Shown here one piece after another: positions 40,788 to 50,341 of a stretch of DNA of 64,000 nt. The notes below the pieces were generated by a model. That model did not search any database and was not told where the DNA came from. It saw only the letters and a list, made by a program, of their open reading frames with translations. Location: positions 1 to 64,000 of the forward strand of contig CAZLYK010000003.1 of assembly GCA_964563495.1 (NCBI GenBank), given 5' to 3'. The position numbers were made by a program, and so were the translations under genes. The DNA comes from CAZLYK01 sp964563495. GTDB lineage: Bacteria; Acidobacteriota; Blastocatellia; RBC074. Positions within the stretch are counted from its first letter, which is position 1, and the number at the start of each line of letters is the position of its first letter.

Positions 40788-41474
40788 ATGTTACGCAAAA
40801 ATTTATCCTTATTAGTGATGGTGTTTCTGGTTTTGGCCGTGCTCGCTTTGACCGCTATCGCTCAAGGGCAGGGTATGGGGAGGGGCATGGGCCGCGGGAT
40901 GGGCCAGGGGCAGGATATGCAGACGATCCACGAGCTCTTCGGCGACCATAAGCAGATCGTCCGGACGGTGACAAAGATCGAAAATGGCGTGGAGACCCTG
41001 ACCGAATCCGATGATCCCAAGGTGCAAGCCAAGATCGTCGAGCACGTCTACGCCATGAAGAAGAGGCTGGAGACGAGACAGCCGATCCGCCAGTGGGACC
41101 CGCTTTTTGGCGCGCTCTTCCAGCACGCCGACAAGATCGAGATGAAGATCGTCCAGACTCCCAAAGGTGCGAGGGTTATCGAGACTTCCAAAGATCCATA
41201 CGTCGTCAAGCTGATCCAGTCACACGCCGATGGAGTAACCGAGTTTGTCAATCAGGGCATGGCGGTCATGCATAAACGCCATGAATTGCCCGGCGAGAAG
41301 ACAGATCAATCGGCTTTTCTGGGTAAAGGTGACGGCGTGACGACCTGCCCGGTGACGGGTGAGCCAGTCAACAAGGAATTCAACGCGGAAATCTACGGGC
41401 GCACGGTCTATTTCTGCTGCGCCAACTGCCGGGATACGGTGAAGAAGAATCCTGAGCGATATTTGAAACCCTAG
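40788..41474 (+). CDS. Secreted YHS-domain protein with Gly/Met-rich segment
   Basis: 228 residues. Signal peptide at about 1-25. Residues about 26-43 are GQGMGRGMGRGMGQGQDM, a Gly/Met repeat. A helical middle part has His and Asp residues (FGDHKQ, FQHADK, QSHADG, MHKRH). The C-terminus is a YHS domain, TCPVTGEPVNKEF to FCCANCRDTVKKNPERYL, with four cysteines, found in heavy-metal proteins. The signal peptide and the preceding efflux operon suggest periplasmic metal (copper-like) binding; that is inference. Confidence 0.82.
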   Translation: MLRKNLSLLVMVFLVLAVLALTAIAQGQGMGRGMGRGMGQGQDMQTIHELFGDHKQIVRTVTKIENGVETLTESDDPKVQAKIVEHVYAMKKRLETRQPIRQWDPLFGALFQHADKIEMKIVQTPKGARVIETSKDPYVVKLIQSHADGVTEFVNQGMAVMHKRHELPGEKTDQSAFLGKGDGVTTCPVTGEPVNKEFNAEIYGRTVYFCCANCRDTVKKNPERYLKP

Positions 41475-41515
41475 AATTTTACTGACCGCCGGCCTTAGCC
41501 GGTAAGGAGAAGGTT

Positions 41516-42058
41516 ATGTCCGCAAGAAAAAGCACAAAAAAATATACCAACGAGACGTGGACAAAGCGTGTCGATCACGAGGCGGGAAAGCACCGTCCGG
41601 GCAAGGCCGAGGGCGAGCCGCTGGTCTGTCAGGTCTGCGGCGATTTCTACTTCGAGCGTCGCTGGTGGCTGCCGGATTCTGAGGGCGTCGCCCGGTACAA
41701 GAACTCGATAGATCCAAAATGGAGTGAGCCGATGGCGACCGTTTGCCCGGCCTGCGAGCGCAAAAAAAATGGCGTCCCGAGCGGTTATGTCCACCTCGAT
41801 GGCGCTTTTCTGACCCAGCATCGAGAAGAGATCGACCAGCTTCTGCACAATGAAGCCGGGCGCGCGGCCGAGGACAACCCGCTCGCCCGCATCATGAATT
41901 GGTCTCAGGATGAAAAGGGGCGGCTCACGCTTGAGACAACCACGGAACATCTGGCTCAACGGCTCGGGCACGCACTCGAAAAGGCGTTCAAAGGCCAGGT
42001 CCGCTATGATTTCTCGCACGAGAACAAGCTCGCTCACGTCTATTGGGTCAGAGATTAA
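41516..42058 (+). CDS. BCAM0308-type protein with two CxxC pairs
   Basis: 180 residues; AAGGAGAAGG before the ATG. Two zinc-knuckle-like pairs CQVC (about 38) and CPAC (about 77) surround a WWLPDSEG segment, followed by a mixed domain with TLETTTEHLAQRLGHALEKA. This fits the BCAM0308 family of proteins of unknown function, often next to stress or oxidoreductase genes. A role is not known. It is cytoplasmic (no signal). Confidence 0.75.
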   Translation: MSARKSTKKYTNETWTKRVDHEAGKHRPGKAEGEPLVCQVCGDFYFERRWWLPDSEGVARYKNSIDPKWSEPMATVCPACERKKNGVPSGYVHLDGAFLTQHREEIDQLLHNEAGRAAEDNPLARIMNWSQDEKGRLTLETTTEHLAQRLGHALEKAFKGQVRYDFSHENKLAHVYWVRD

Positions 42059-42091
42059 TGCGATAAACTTTATCCTATTTCGCCCTTAATA

Positions 42092-42139
42092 CGGTTTTCA
42101 GAGTCGTCCGTCCTGTCAGACGCACGACTCTGAAAACCG
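42092..42139. repeat. Family B palindrome
   Basis: CGGTTTTCAGAGTCGTSCGT-type arms around CCTGTCAGA. The same outer CGGTTTTCA and the loop-side CGTC-TGACAGG-ACG words recur at 63553 and, in part, at 5095. Confidence 0.8.
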
Positions 42140-42156
42140 CGCTCATCTCAGTTGTT

Positions 42157-43104
42157 ATGAAAAAGCCGACGCCTTTTGGAAATCTCGAAGTTCTTGATGC
42201 GCACATACACTTTTTTTCGCACAATTTTTTTCAAACCCTGATCAATCAATCTCCCGGATTGAGTGCGGATGCAGCTCCTTTCGGCCGCGCCGCTGAGATG
42301 ACGGGGTGGCGGATGCCTCCGGCCGACCCGGAAGAGCTGGCGCGAATCTGGATCGCCGAACTCGATCGGCGCCAGGTCTCAGCCGGGATGATGATCGCCA
42401 GCGTTCCCGGTGACGAAGAATCGATCGCGGCCGCGGTCAAGGCCTTCCCGGATCGAATCGCCGGGGCTTTTATCGTCGACCCCAACAGACCCGATGCAGA
42501 AGCACGAACGCGGCGCGCCTTCGACGAGATGAAGCTCCGTGTGGCCTGTCTTTTCCCGGCCATGCACAATTTTTCCGTGGCAGAATCCGAAGGCGCCCAC
42601 GCGATCGCCGCGCTGGCGGGTGAGCGTCCGGGGACGGCCCTCTTCGTCCATTGCGGCGCCCTCTCCGTCGGCGCACGAAAGAAATTGGGCTTGCGATCCC
42701 ACTTCGACATGCGACGCTCGAATCCGCTGGAGATATATCGTCTCGCCGCCGAGTTCCCCGCGGCCAACTTTATCGTTCCTCATTTCGGCGCCGGCATGTT
42801 CCGCGAAGCGATGATGCTCGCCGACCTCTGTCCGAACGTTATGATCGATACTTCGAGCAGCAACAAATGGATCAATTACGAAACCTCTCCCGTCGACCTG
42901 CCGACGATATTCAAACGGGCTCTGGCGGTAGTCGGTGACCAGCGGTTATTGTTCGGCACGGACTCGTCGTTCTTCCCACGCGGGTGGCAGGAGGATATCT
43001 TTCATACCCAGGTCAATGCCTTACTGGAGATCGGTGTGAGCGAGGAACAGGCCGGGGCGATTTTTGGCGGAAATTTACGCCGGTTGCTCAATGTAAAAAA
43101 TTGA
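42157..43104 (+). CDS. Amidohydrolase-family metal-dependent hydrolase
   Basis: 315 residues. The TIM-barrel amidohydrolase metal motif DAHIHFF (about 14), then VHCGAL (about 167), VPHFGAG (about 207) and FGTDSSFFPRGW (about 267) with the conserved Asp. The pattern fits the COG2159 group, which includes decarboxylases and hydrolases of ring acids. The substrate is unknown. It is flanked by palindromes on both sides, so it may be its own unit. Confidence 0.82.
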   Translation: MKKPTPFGNLEVLDAHIHFFSHNFFQTLINQSPGLSADAAPFGRAAEMTGWRMPPADPEELARIWIAELDRRQVSAGMMIASVPGDEESIAAAVKAFPDRIAGAFIVDPNRPDAEARTRRAFDEMKLRVACLFPAMHNFSVAESEGAHAIAALAGERPGTALFVHCGALSVGARKKLGLRSHFDMRRSNPLEIYRLAAEFPAANFIVPHFGAGMFREAMMLADLCPNVMIDTSSSNKWINYETSPVDLPTIFKRALAVVGDQRLLFGTDSSFFPRGWQEDIFHTQVNALLEIGVSEEQAGAIFGGNLRRLLNVKN

Positions 43105-43114
43105 GATAGAAGAA

Positions 43115-43182
43115 AATAGACAGGATTGAACCAGATTATTATCCCGTTCAATCCTGCAGAAATCCTGTCAATCCTGTCTATT
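43115..43182. repeat. Family A palindrome
   Basis: Left arm AATAGACAGGATTGAACCAG is shorter than the right arm, which lacks nothing; about 16 bases appear lost on the left. It lies between the amidohydrolase and the MBL/rhodanese gene. Confidence 0.85.
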
Positions 43183-43203
43183 TTTATGTGCGAGGAGGGC
43201 GGA

Positions 43204-44583
<1,380 letters not shown>

Positions 44584-44750
44584 TGTCGGTTGTCGCCAAT
44601 CGTAGACATCCCGCGATTACAAAACCTGCCTGGTTGTAAACATCAAGCGTCAATAAACCGCTCAACTGCACCCGGAAAATTGCCGGTCAAATTTCAATAT
44701 CTTTATTGATCCTGCAACTTAAGGGCAAATTTCGGAGTCTTGGCGGGCGC

Positions 44751-44766
44751 TGGCACGGTCGTTGCA
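44751..44766 (+). promoter_or_regulatory. Sigma-54 promoter of the pilin gene
   Basis: TGGCACGGTCGTTGCA is a perfect TGGCAC-N5-TTGCA. Transcription would begin near 44778, giving a leader of about 73 nt before ATG 44851. The preceding gap 44584-44750 is AT-rich and may hold activator sites; none is clear. Confidence 0.85.
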
Positions 44767-44850
44767 GTATACCTCGGCGTCGGAAGCAGAATGAACGGTA
44801 CCCCCTAGTGCTGTTCGCCTCACCGGAATCAGGGACTGGGGAATCAGAAG

Positions 44851-45054
44851 ATGAGAAAGATTCTGACAAATTTTTGGCGAGATGAAGAAGGGCAAAGCGT
44901 GGTTGAGTATTCGCTATTGATGACGCTGATCGGAGCTTCGATGGTTTTTATGCTCACATTGATGAAGGTCAGCCTCAGCCGCGTGATCGGGATATCGGAT
45001 ATCACCGTTCAACGATATGCCGAATGGGCCTACGAAAAATTTAAAACTAAATAG
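44851..45054 (+). CDS. flp: Flp-type type IVb pilin
   Basis: 67 residues. The N-terminal leader ends near DEEGQS and is followed by VVEYSLLMTLIGASMVFML, the hydrophobic helix of Flp pilins with the Glu and Tyr at the conserved positions. Prepilin peptidase would cut after the Gly. The C-terminal 30 residues are polar and helical. No tad/cpa assembly gene lies nearby, so it is an orphan pilin relying on machinery elsewhere. A strong sigma-54 promoter and a terminator (45280) isolate it. Confidence 0.85.
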   Translation: MRKILTNFWRDEEGQSVVEYSLLMTLIGASMVFMLTLMKVSLSRVIGISDITVQRYAEWAYEKFKTK

Positions 45055-45279
45055 TCGCTGATTGATACTGATGATAGCGACAAACCGGATTGAGAATGTC
45101 GTAACGATGTTCTCGAATTGCTCTCGCGCTACACATTGAGGACCGCTCTCTGTTACGTTTATTGACCGCAACCTCCACGAGACGTCCCTCCTTGACGAAT
45201 CCCCATGATTCCCTCCACACAATTTCTCAATGTGTAGCCGAGAGTCTGAGCAAGTTAAAAATACCGTGACAGGTATCAC

Positions 45280-45320
45280 AAAACCACCCTGTAGTGTTGA
45301 GCTACAGGGTGGTTTTGTTT
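45280..45320. terminator. Bidirectional terminator
   Basis: A 15-bp perfect stem AAAACCACCCTGTAG / CTACAGGGTGGTTTT with a 7-base loop and T tails on both strands. It separates the pilin gene from the convergent membrane protein. No gene is seen in 45055-45279. Confidence 0.85.
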
Positions 45321-45324
45321 TAAC

Positions 45325-46182
45325 TCAATTGCCGCGCTGGAATGGTTTGGATCTTTTGCGCCAGCCGCGCTGGGCCAGATCGTGAAGATGCTGAGTCGAG
45401 TAGCGCTCTCGTTTTTTTCCCTCGTCTTTCTCTCGCAATCCGATGATGCCGAAAGCGAAGGGGATGATAAAGAAGTGTAGCCTGCCGCCCGCGACCTCGA
45501 AAAGATGGGATAAAAGCGTCATGGTGACCTGCACCGGCATCGAGGCCGGGACGATTTGCAAACCCGAGTGGAGACCTATGTAACGCGCTCCCATGAGATG
45601 CAATGGCTGATAATTCAGAATGGCGAAGAGGAGGAGGCCGGCGTAGAAGTTTGCCATGGCCGAAAGCGCGTCCTTGCGCCAGGCGATGACCAGCGAAAAG
45701 AAGATGATCGTGGTGATGATCAAAATGATCTGGGTGGCGAACATCGGGCGCACCGATGAGACGGGGCGCAGCCTCGAGACCGCACCGGCGACGAATGAGA
45801 GCAGCAAGACCAGGCCGCAGATGCCGATCAGCGGCAGCCATTGTTTCTGTTTCGATTTTGACGCGCGCAGATCGGCGAACCAGAACGCGATCATGCCGCA
45901 GGCGCCGCCATCGATGACCCCCTGGACTACCGGTCCGACCATTCTGGGCACAGTCAGTCCGAAGAGCGATAAACTGTATCCGGCTCCGCGCAGCCCGTTG
46001 AGCTGCAGCAGATATTCCGCGATCACGGTCAAGAAAGATCCACTGGCAAACATGAGCAGAAACCGGTGATCGCGTTTGTAATAGAGGAAATATCCGGCGA
46101 TGGCCAGACTGACTGCCATCAGGATCAGGCGGGTTTCATAGTAACCCGCCTGATCGAAGGTTCTGAGCATCAAAAAATCCAT
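45325..46182 (-). CDS. Polytopic membrane protein, unknown
   Basis: About 285 residues from ATG 46182; longer in-frame starts exist but overlap the preceding gene. Seven or so hydrophobic helices alternate with short loops (YYKRDHR; ADLRASKSKQKQW; AWRKDALS), and a basic tail of about 30 residues follows. I do not recognise the family. It is the last of three minus-strand genes after an MFS transporter and a SanA-like protein, with a 67-bp gap. Confidence 0.7.
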   Translation of the reverse strand: MDFLMLRTFDQAGYYETRLILMAVSLAIAGYFLYYKRDHRFLLMFASGSFLTVIAEYLLQLNGLRGAGYSLSLFGLTVPRMVGPVVQGVIDGGACGMIAFWFADLRASKSKQKQWLPLIGICGLVLLLSFVAGAVSRLRPVSSVRPMFATQIILIITTIIFFSLVIAWRKDALSAMANFYAGLLLFAILNYQPLHLMGARYIGLHSGLQIVPASMPVQVTMTLLSHLFEVAGGRLHFFIIPFAFGIIGLREKDEGKKRERYSTQHLHDLAQRGWRKRSKPFQRGN

Positions 46183-46249
46183 AACCAAGCGTCGTCCCTG
46201 AGTAACCGGCCAGATAATTGTCGATGCAGGGCGTAAAAGATCCGTCGAC

Positions 46250-46903
46250 TCAGAGCACGTCGTTGTGCGCCATGATTCTGGGCTGAGTATCAAGCAGATA
46301 GACATCCATAAAGGCTTTGACCCGCGCCAGCCATTCACGCGCTCTGAACCTTTTTGATTTTTCGATCGGGACTTTTTCCGAGCAGAAAGCCACGGCGTCC
46401 AGGCTGTGGTACCTGCTCAGGAAGAGGGCGCGGGAGACATGAAAATCGTCGGTGATGATCGTCAAATGATCAAGCCCATAGACTTCTTTCGCGCGGACGA
46501 TCGAATCGAGAGTTCTCAAGCCGGCGTGATCCAGCGTGATCGCGGATTCCGGCACGCCGTGCTTGAGCAATTGTTTCTTCATTTCGATCGTTTCATCATA
46601 TCTTTGCGTGTATCCGTCTCCGCTGACCAGCAGGTGCTTGACCTTGCCGATGTGATAGAGATGCGCGGCAGTCTCGATCCGGCCCAGAAAGTGCGGGTTG
46701 GGTTTGCGGCCCGCCAGCCTGGGGCTTGCCCCCAGAACCAGCCCGACCTCGTTGAACGGCAATTGCGATTCATCCGTGTAAACTTTCGATGAATTGGAGA
46801 GGATGATCCATAGATTTATGCTTAAGATCAATACCGGGAAGAGCAGTAATAACCAGACGGATTTCCAGCGCAGTTTGAGCAATTTTTTAGACAATGATTT
46901 CAT
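46250..46903 (-). CDS. SanA/YdcF-like DUF218 protein
   Basis: 217 residues. One N-terminal helix (about 15-35) anchors a DUF218 domain with VGLVLGASP (about 53), HLLVSGDG (about 89) and TIITDDFHVSRALFL (about 146), the family's acidic and Rossmann-like motifs. E. coli SanA affects envelope permeability to vancomycin. The active side probably faces the periplasm. It is co-oriented with the MFS gene, 36 bp upstream. Confidence 0.85.
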   Translation of the reverse strand: MKSLSKKLLKLRWKSVWLLLLFPVLILSINLWIILSNSSKVYTDESQLPFNEVGLVLGASPRLAGRKPNPHFLGRIETAAHLYHIGKVKHLLVSGDGYTQRYDETIEMKKQLLKHGVPESAITLDHAGLRTLDSIVRAKEVYGLDHLTIITDDFHVSRALFLSRYHSLDAVAFCSEKVPIEKSKRFRAREWLARVKAFMDVYLLDTQPRIMAHNDVL

Positions 46904-46939
46904 AATATTATCGGCGATGTCAGGCGCGGCAGAGACTAT

Positions 46940-48106
46940 TCAAGCTGCCGGACTGACATTCGCTTCATTATTTATCACACCGCGCGACGATTGTGAAATC
47001 ATGAATCCGATCGTGACCAGGGCGCAGGCGACATTGAAGACCACCACCCAGATCATGAACTGTGGGCCCAATCTGTTAAAGTATTGTCCGATCAGCCAGG
47101 GCCAGAACATGCTTCCCGCCGAAGAGCCGACGAGGAACCAGCCGGTCAGCTTGCCGGTCAGGCCAAGCACGTGCTGGGCGTATCCGAACGTATTGGGAAA
47201 GACCGGGGCCATGGTCAGCCCCATTCCGATCGCCCCCGCCCAGATGAGAACCGGCGAGGCCGGCAAGATCAGCAGTCCGACCGCTAAGATAAGCCAGATC
47301 GAGAGGTGTGCGACGATCAATGGAGGGGCGCTGAATCGCATTGCCAACCAGATGGTCGCCAGCCGGCCGACGCTGAATGCCGCCCAGAATGCCGAAGTAA
47401 TATATGCGGCCGTTTGATTGTCCATCCCGCGCGCGGTCGAATAAGTGAAGATCCAGCCCATGAGGCCGGCCTCGCCTCCCACTTCCAGAAAGAAGAAAAA
47501 GACCAGCGTGAACACGATCAGGGCCGGCACCTTGGCGTCTTTTCCCGGATGGCGGTGGCGGGCTGACCGCGGGCTTGCAGAGAGCCAGACGAAGACGGCC
47601 GGCAGTATTCCCAGCAAGGCGAGCATGCAATAGGTCAGTTGCAAACTGTCGGACTGATCGGCAAAAAGAGCGACCAGCACCGGAGCCAGCAGTCCTCCTG
47701 CGCCGAAGGCGAAATGCAGAGTGCTGATGAAAGGTCTCACCCTTTCACCGTGGACCTGCACGATCAACGTGTTACCGCCGACGTTGATCGAGCCGGACGC
47801 CATTCCCAGAAAAAGAAAGACCATGCTCATGAGCCAGAGTAATTTGACTACCGGGACGAGCAACATTGCGACGGCCGATACGACCAGAGATAGAGCCAGC
47901 AACGGATGTCCGGCCAGACGGTCGTAGCACCTCCCGATCAGCCACGATCCGATCATCGTACCCAGGGAGCGGAAGACGAAGAGATGGCTGATCTGGCTCA
48001 TCTCTACGTGTGTCTGCGCGGCGAGAGCCGGAAGAGTCGGACCCAGTGAAGCTGAGCTTAGACCGAGCGCGATAAAGGCAAGCGAGTAGATAATTGTTTT
48101 GCCCAT
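46940..48106 (-). CDS. MFS transporter (FucP-like)
   Basis: 388 residues with 12 hydrophobic helices and a basic central loop (about 180-193, SPRSARHRHPGKD). The helix 2-3 loop GRCYDRLAGHPLL follows the MFS pattern. The overall form resembles sugar-transporting FucP/MFSD4-like members. Substrate not determinable. It is the first gene of the minus group and divergent from the dehydrogenase at 48214; the short gap holds both promoters. Confidence 0.85.
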   Translation of the reverse strand: MGKTIIYSLAFIALGLSSASLGPTLPALAAQTHVEMSQISHLFVFRSLGTMIGSWLIGRCYDRLAGHPLLALSLVVSAVAMLLVPVVKLLWLMSMVFLFLGMASGSINVGGNTLIVQVHGERVRPFISTLHFAFGAGGLLAPVLVALFADQSDSLQLTYCMLALLGILPAVFVWLSASPRSARHRHPGKDAKVPALIVFTLVFFFFLEVGGEAGLMGWIFTYSTARGMDNQTAAYITSAFWAAFSVGRLATIWLAMRFSAPPLIVAHLSIWLILAVGLLILPASPVLIWAGAIGMGLTMAPVFPNTFGYAQHVLGLTGKLTGWFLVGSSAGSMFWPWLIGQYFNRLGPQFMIWVVVFNVACALVTIGFMISQSSRGVINNEANVSPAA

Positions 48107-48213
48107 TCGAGTAAAATGATAGCCTAAATGACTTAAAAGTGACGGGTGACAAGAGGTGCTTGGTTTTTGACGTCAACTGAAATAGAGTGTACGCGATCTG
48201 GAAAAAAGCTGGT

Positions 48214-49239
48214 ATGAGACCAAAAGTATTCGTGACACGCCATCTTCCGGAACCGGCGATGATTCGGTTGGCTGAAGTCTGTCGGATCGAAGTTGGAACG
48301 GACCGTGGATCTATCAGCCGGGAGGCTTTGCTGGCGGGAGTCCGTGATGCCGAGGGGTTGATTTGCCTGCTCACCGATCAGATCGATCGGGAAGTGATCG
48401 ATGCCGGTGCAAGATTGCGAGTGATCTCGATTGTCGCCGTCGGTTATAATAATATCGATGTAAGCGCCGCCCAAGCTCGCGGGATCTGCGTCACCAACAC
48501 GCCCGATGTCTTGACCGATGCGACGGCCGATCTGACCTGGGCCTTGATCCTGGCGACCACCCGCCGCATCGTCGAAGCCGATGCATTCGTCCGCACCGGC
48601 GGGTTCAAGGGCTGGGATTTCGATCTCCTCCTAGGCTCGGGGTTGAGCGGAAAAACCCTCGGTCTGGTCGGTTATGGCCGGATCGGGCGGGCCGTCGCGC
48701 GTCGCGCGAACGGTTTCGGTCTGACGGTCGTCTATTGCAATCGGGATGACATAGCTTTTCGAGACGATCCGCAACACCAGACTCTGACCACGCCTCGACC
48801 AACCGGCCCATCACCTTTCAACCAGAGTGCGCGAATAGACGGACTCGCCGTTCGCCACGTCTCATTCACCCAGTTATTGGAAACTTCAGACATTATCTCG
48901 CTTCACGTCCCCCTGGCGGCGACGACGCGTCACCTGATCGACAAAGCGGCTTTCGCACGGATCAAACCCACTGCCTTCCTGATCAACACGGCGCGCGGAT
49001 CGGTGATCAATGAAAAGGCGCTGGTCGATGCCCTCCAAGAGGGGAGCATCGCAGGCGCCGGTTTGGACGTTTACGAGGACGAGCCCACCGTCAGCGCAGC
49101 GTTGCTGGAGATGAGCAATGTGGTGGTGCTGCCGCACATCGGCAGCGCGACCCGCGAAACCCGTACAGCCATGGCCTTACTCGCGGTCGAGAATACGATC
49201 GATGCCCTCTCCGGGCGCACCCCGAGAAATGCGGTCTGA
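48214..49239 (+). CDS. D-2-hydroxyacid dehydrogenase
   Basis: 341 residues. NAD-binding LVGYGRIGRAVA (about 151-162) and the catalytic Arg in NTARGSVINE, Glu in YEDEPTVS and His in LPHIGSAT are all present, as in glyoxylate/hydroxypyruvate reductases. An insert of about 25 residues (about 182-212, Pro/Thr rich) follows the nucleotide-specificity strand VVYCNR. ATG 48214 is preferred to upstream in-frame starts, though its ribosome site is weak. Confidence 0.88.
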   Translation: MRPKVFVTRHLPEPAMIRLAEVCRIEVGTDRGSISREALLAGVRDAEGLICLLTDQIDREVIDAGARLRVISIVAVGYNNIDVSAAQARGICVTNTPDVLTDATADLTWALILATTRRIVEADAFVRTGGFKGWDFDLLLGSGLSGKTLGLVGYGRIGRAVARRANGFGLTVVYCNRDDIAFRDDPQHQTLTTPRPTGPSPFNQSARIDGLAVRHVSFTQLLETSDIISLHVPLAATTRHLIDKAAFARIKPTAFLINTARGSVINEKALVDALQEGSIAGAGLDVYEDEPTVSAALLEMSNVVVLPHIGSATRETRTAMALLAVENTIDALSGRTPRNAV

Positions 49240-49351
49240 TCCCGGCTTCCGCCGGGAAAACACTGCTTCTGTCAGCCGGATACTCCAGCGCCGGAGTTGA
49301 CTGTATACCACCAAACCCTTTAAAATCACTGGTTACCAATTCGGTCCCGGG

Positions 49352-49367
49352 TGGCACTGGAGTTGCC
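49352..49367 (+). promoter_or_regulatory. Sigma-54 promoter of the lipid kinase/TPR unit
   Basis: TGGCACTGGAGTTGCC is a perfect TGGCAC-N5-TTGC. It lies 36 bp before GTG 49404, so the leader would be about 25 nt. Confidence 0.8.
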
Positions 49368-49403
49368 TCTTATCAGGTCAGTCAGGGGGATGAAGAGGTC
49401 CAG

Positions 49404-50330
49404 GTGGATAAGATAAAGGTATCGTTAATATTCAACCCAACGGCGGGGTCGCTACGGAGAGATCCGCGTCAGGTCGAGCGTCTGAGCGCGGCGCTGGCCG
49501 GGCGAGGGATAGAGGTCAGTACCGCTGCCACACAATCTGCCGGTCACTCGACAGTGCTGGCCGCAGAGGCTGTCGAGCGGGGTGTGGATGTAGTCCTGGT
49601 TTGCGGCGGCGATGGAACCGTCAATGAGGCTGCCCAGTCCCTGATCGGCGCCGAAACGGCGCTCGCCGTCTGGCCGGGAGGAACGGCCAATGTCCTCGCG
49701 TCGGAATTGAGGTTGCCCCGTTCACCTGAGGGCCTGGCGGATTTGATCGCAGCTGGAAGCATCCTCACCATCAGCGTCGGGCGGGCGATGAAACCTGAGA
49801 CCGGTTGGCAACGTTATTTTCTCCTTATGGCAGGGATCGGGCTCGATGCCGCGATCGTCCAAAGCGTCAATTTGAATTTGAAGCGGATGGCCGGGATCGG
49901 CGCTTATCTGGTTTCCGGCCTGGATTATCTGGCGCGGTTGCCGCTCACGCCGTTTGTGATCGATTTTAACGGGTGCAGGCACGAGAGCACTTTCGCCGTC
50001 ATCTCGAACTCGGCACATTATGCCGTTTGGTTCAGGCTGGCCCCGGAGGCAAAGATGGATGACGATAAATTGGATATTTGCCTCTTCAATAGCCGGAGCC
50101 GGCTGGTCTATCTGAGTTATGCGGCCATGAGTCTGGCCGGCAGGCACACTCGCAGTAAAGGGGTAGTTTACCAGGAGGCGACTCGGGCGCGGGCTAATTC
50201 GAACGATGCGGCCCTGGTCCAGTTGGATGGAGAGGTGGTCGGTAATCTGCCTATGCAATTTGAGATCGTTCCGCGGGCGCTCAAAGTAGTTGCGCCTCTT
50301 TTCGATCGGGATAAAGCAATAGCTTCGTAA
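49404..50330 (+). CDS. Diacylglycerol kinase-family lipid kinase
   Basis: 308 residues, GTG start with AAGAGGT upstream. FNPTAGS (about 10), CGGDGTVNEA (about 67) with the GGDGT nucleotide motif, and WPGGTANVLA (about 90) are the signature of the DgkB/YegS family. It phosphorylates a lipid such as diacylglycerol or undecaprenol or a sphingoid base. It is followed at 11 bp by a TPR protein and controlled by its own sigma-54 promoter, which is unusual for this family. Confidence 0.92.
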   Translation: MDKIKVSLIFNPTAGSLRRDPRQVERLSAALAGRGIEVSTAATQSAGHSTVLAAEAVERGVDVVLVCGGDGTVNEAAQSLIGAETALAVWPGGTANVLASELRLPRSPEGLADLIAAGSILTISVGRAMKPETGWQRYFLLMAGIGLDAAIVQSVNLNLKRMAGIGAYLVSGLDYLARLPLTPFVIDFNGCRHESTFAVISNSAHYAVWFRLAPEAKMDDDKLDICLFNSRSRLVYLSYAAMSLAGRHTRSKGVVYQEATRARANSNDAALVQLDGEVVGNLPMQFEIVPRALKVVAPLFDRDKAIAS

Positions 50331-50341
50331 TTGAGAGATTT

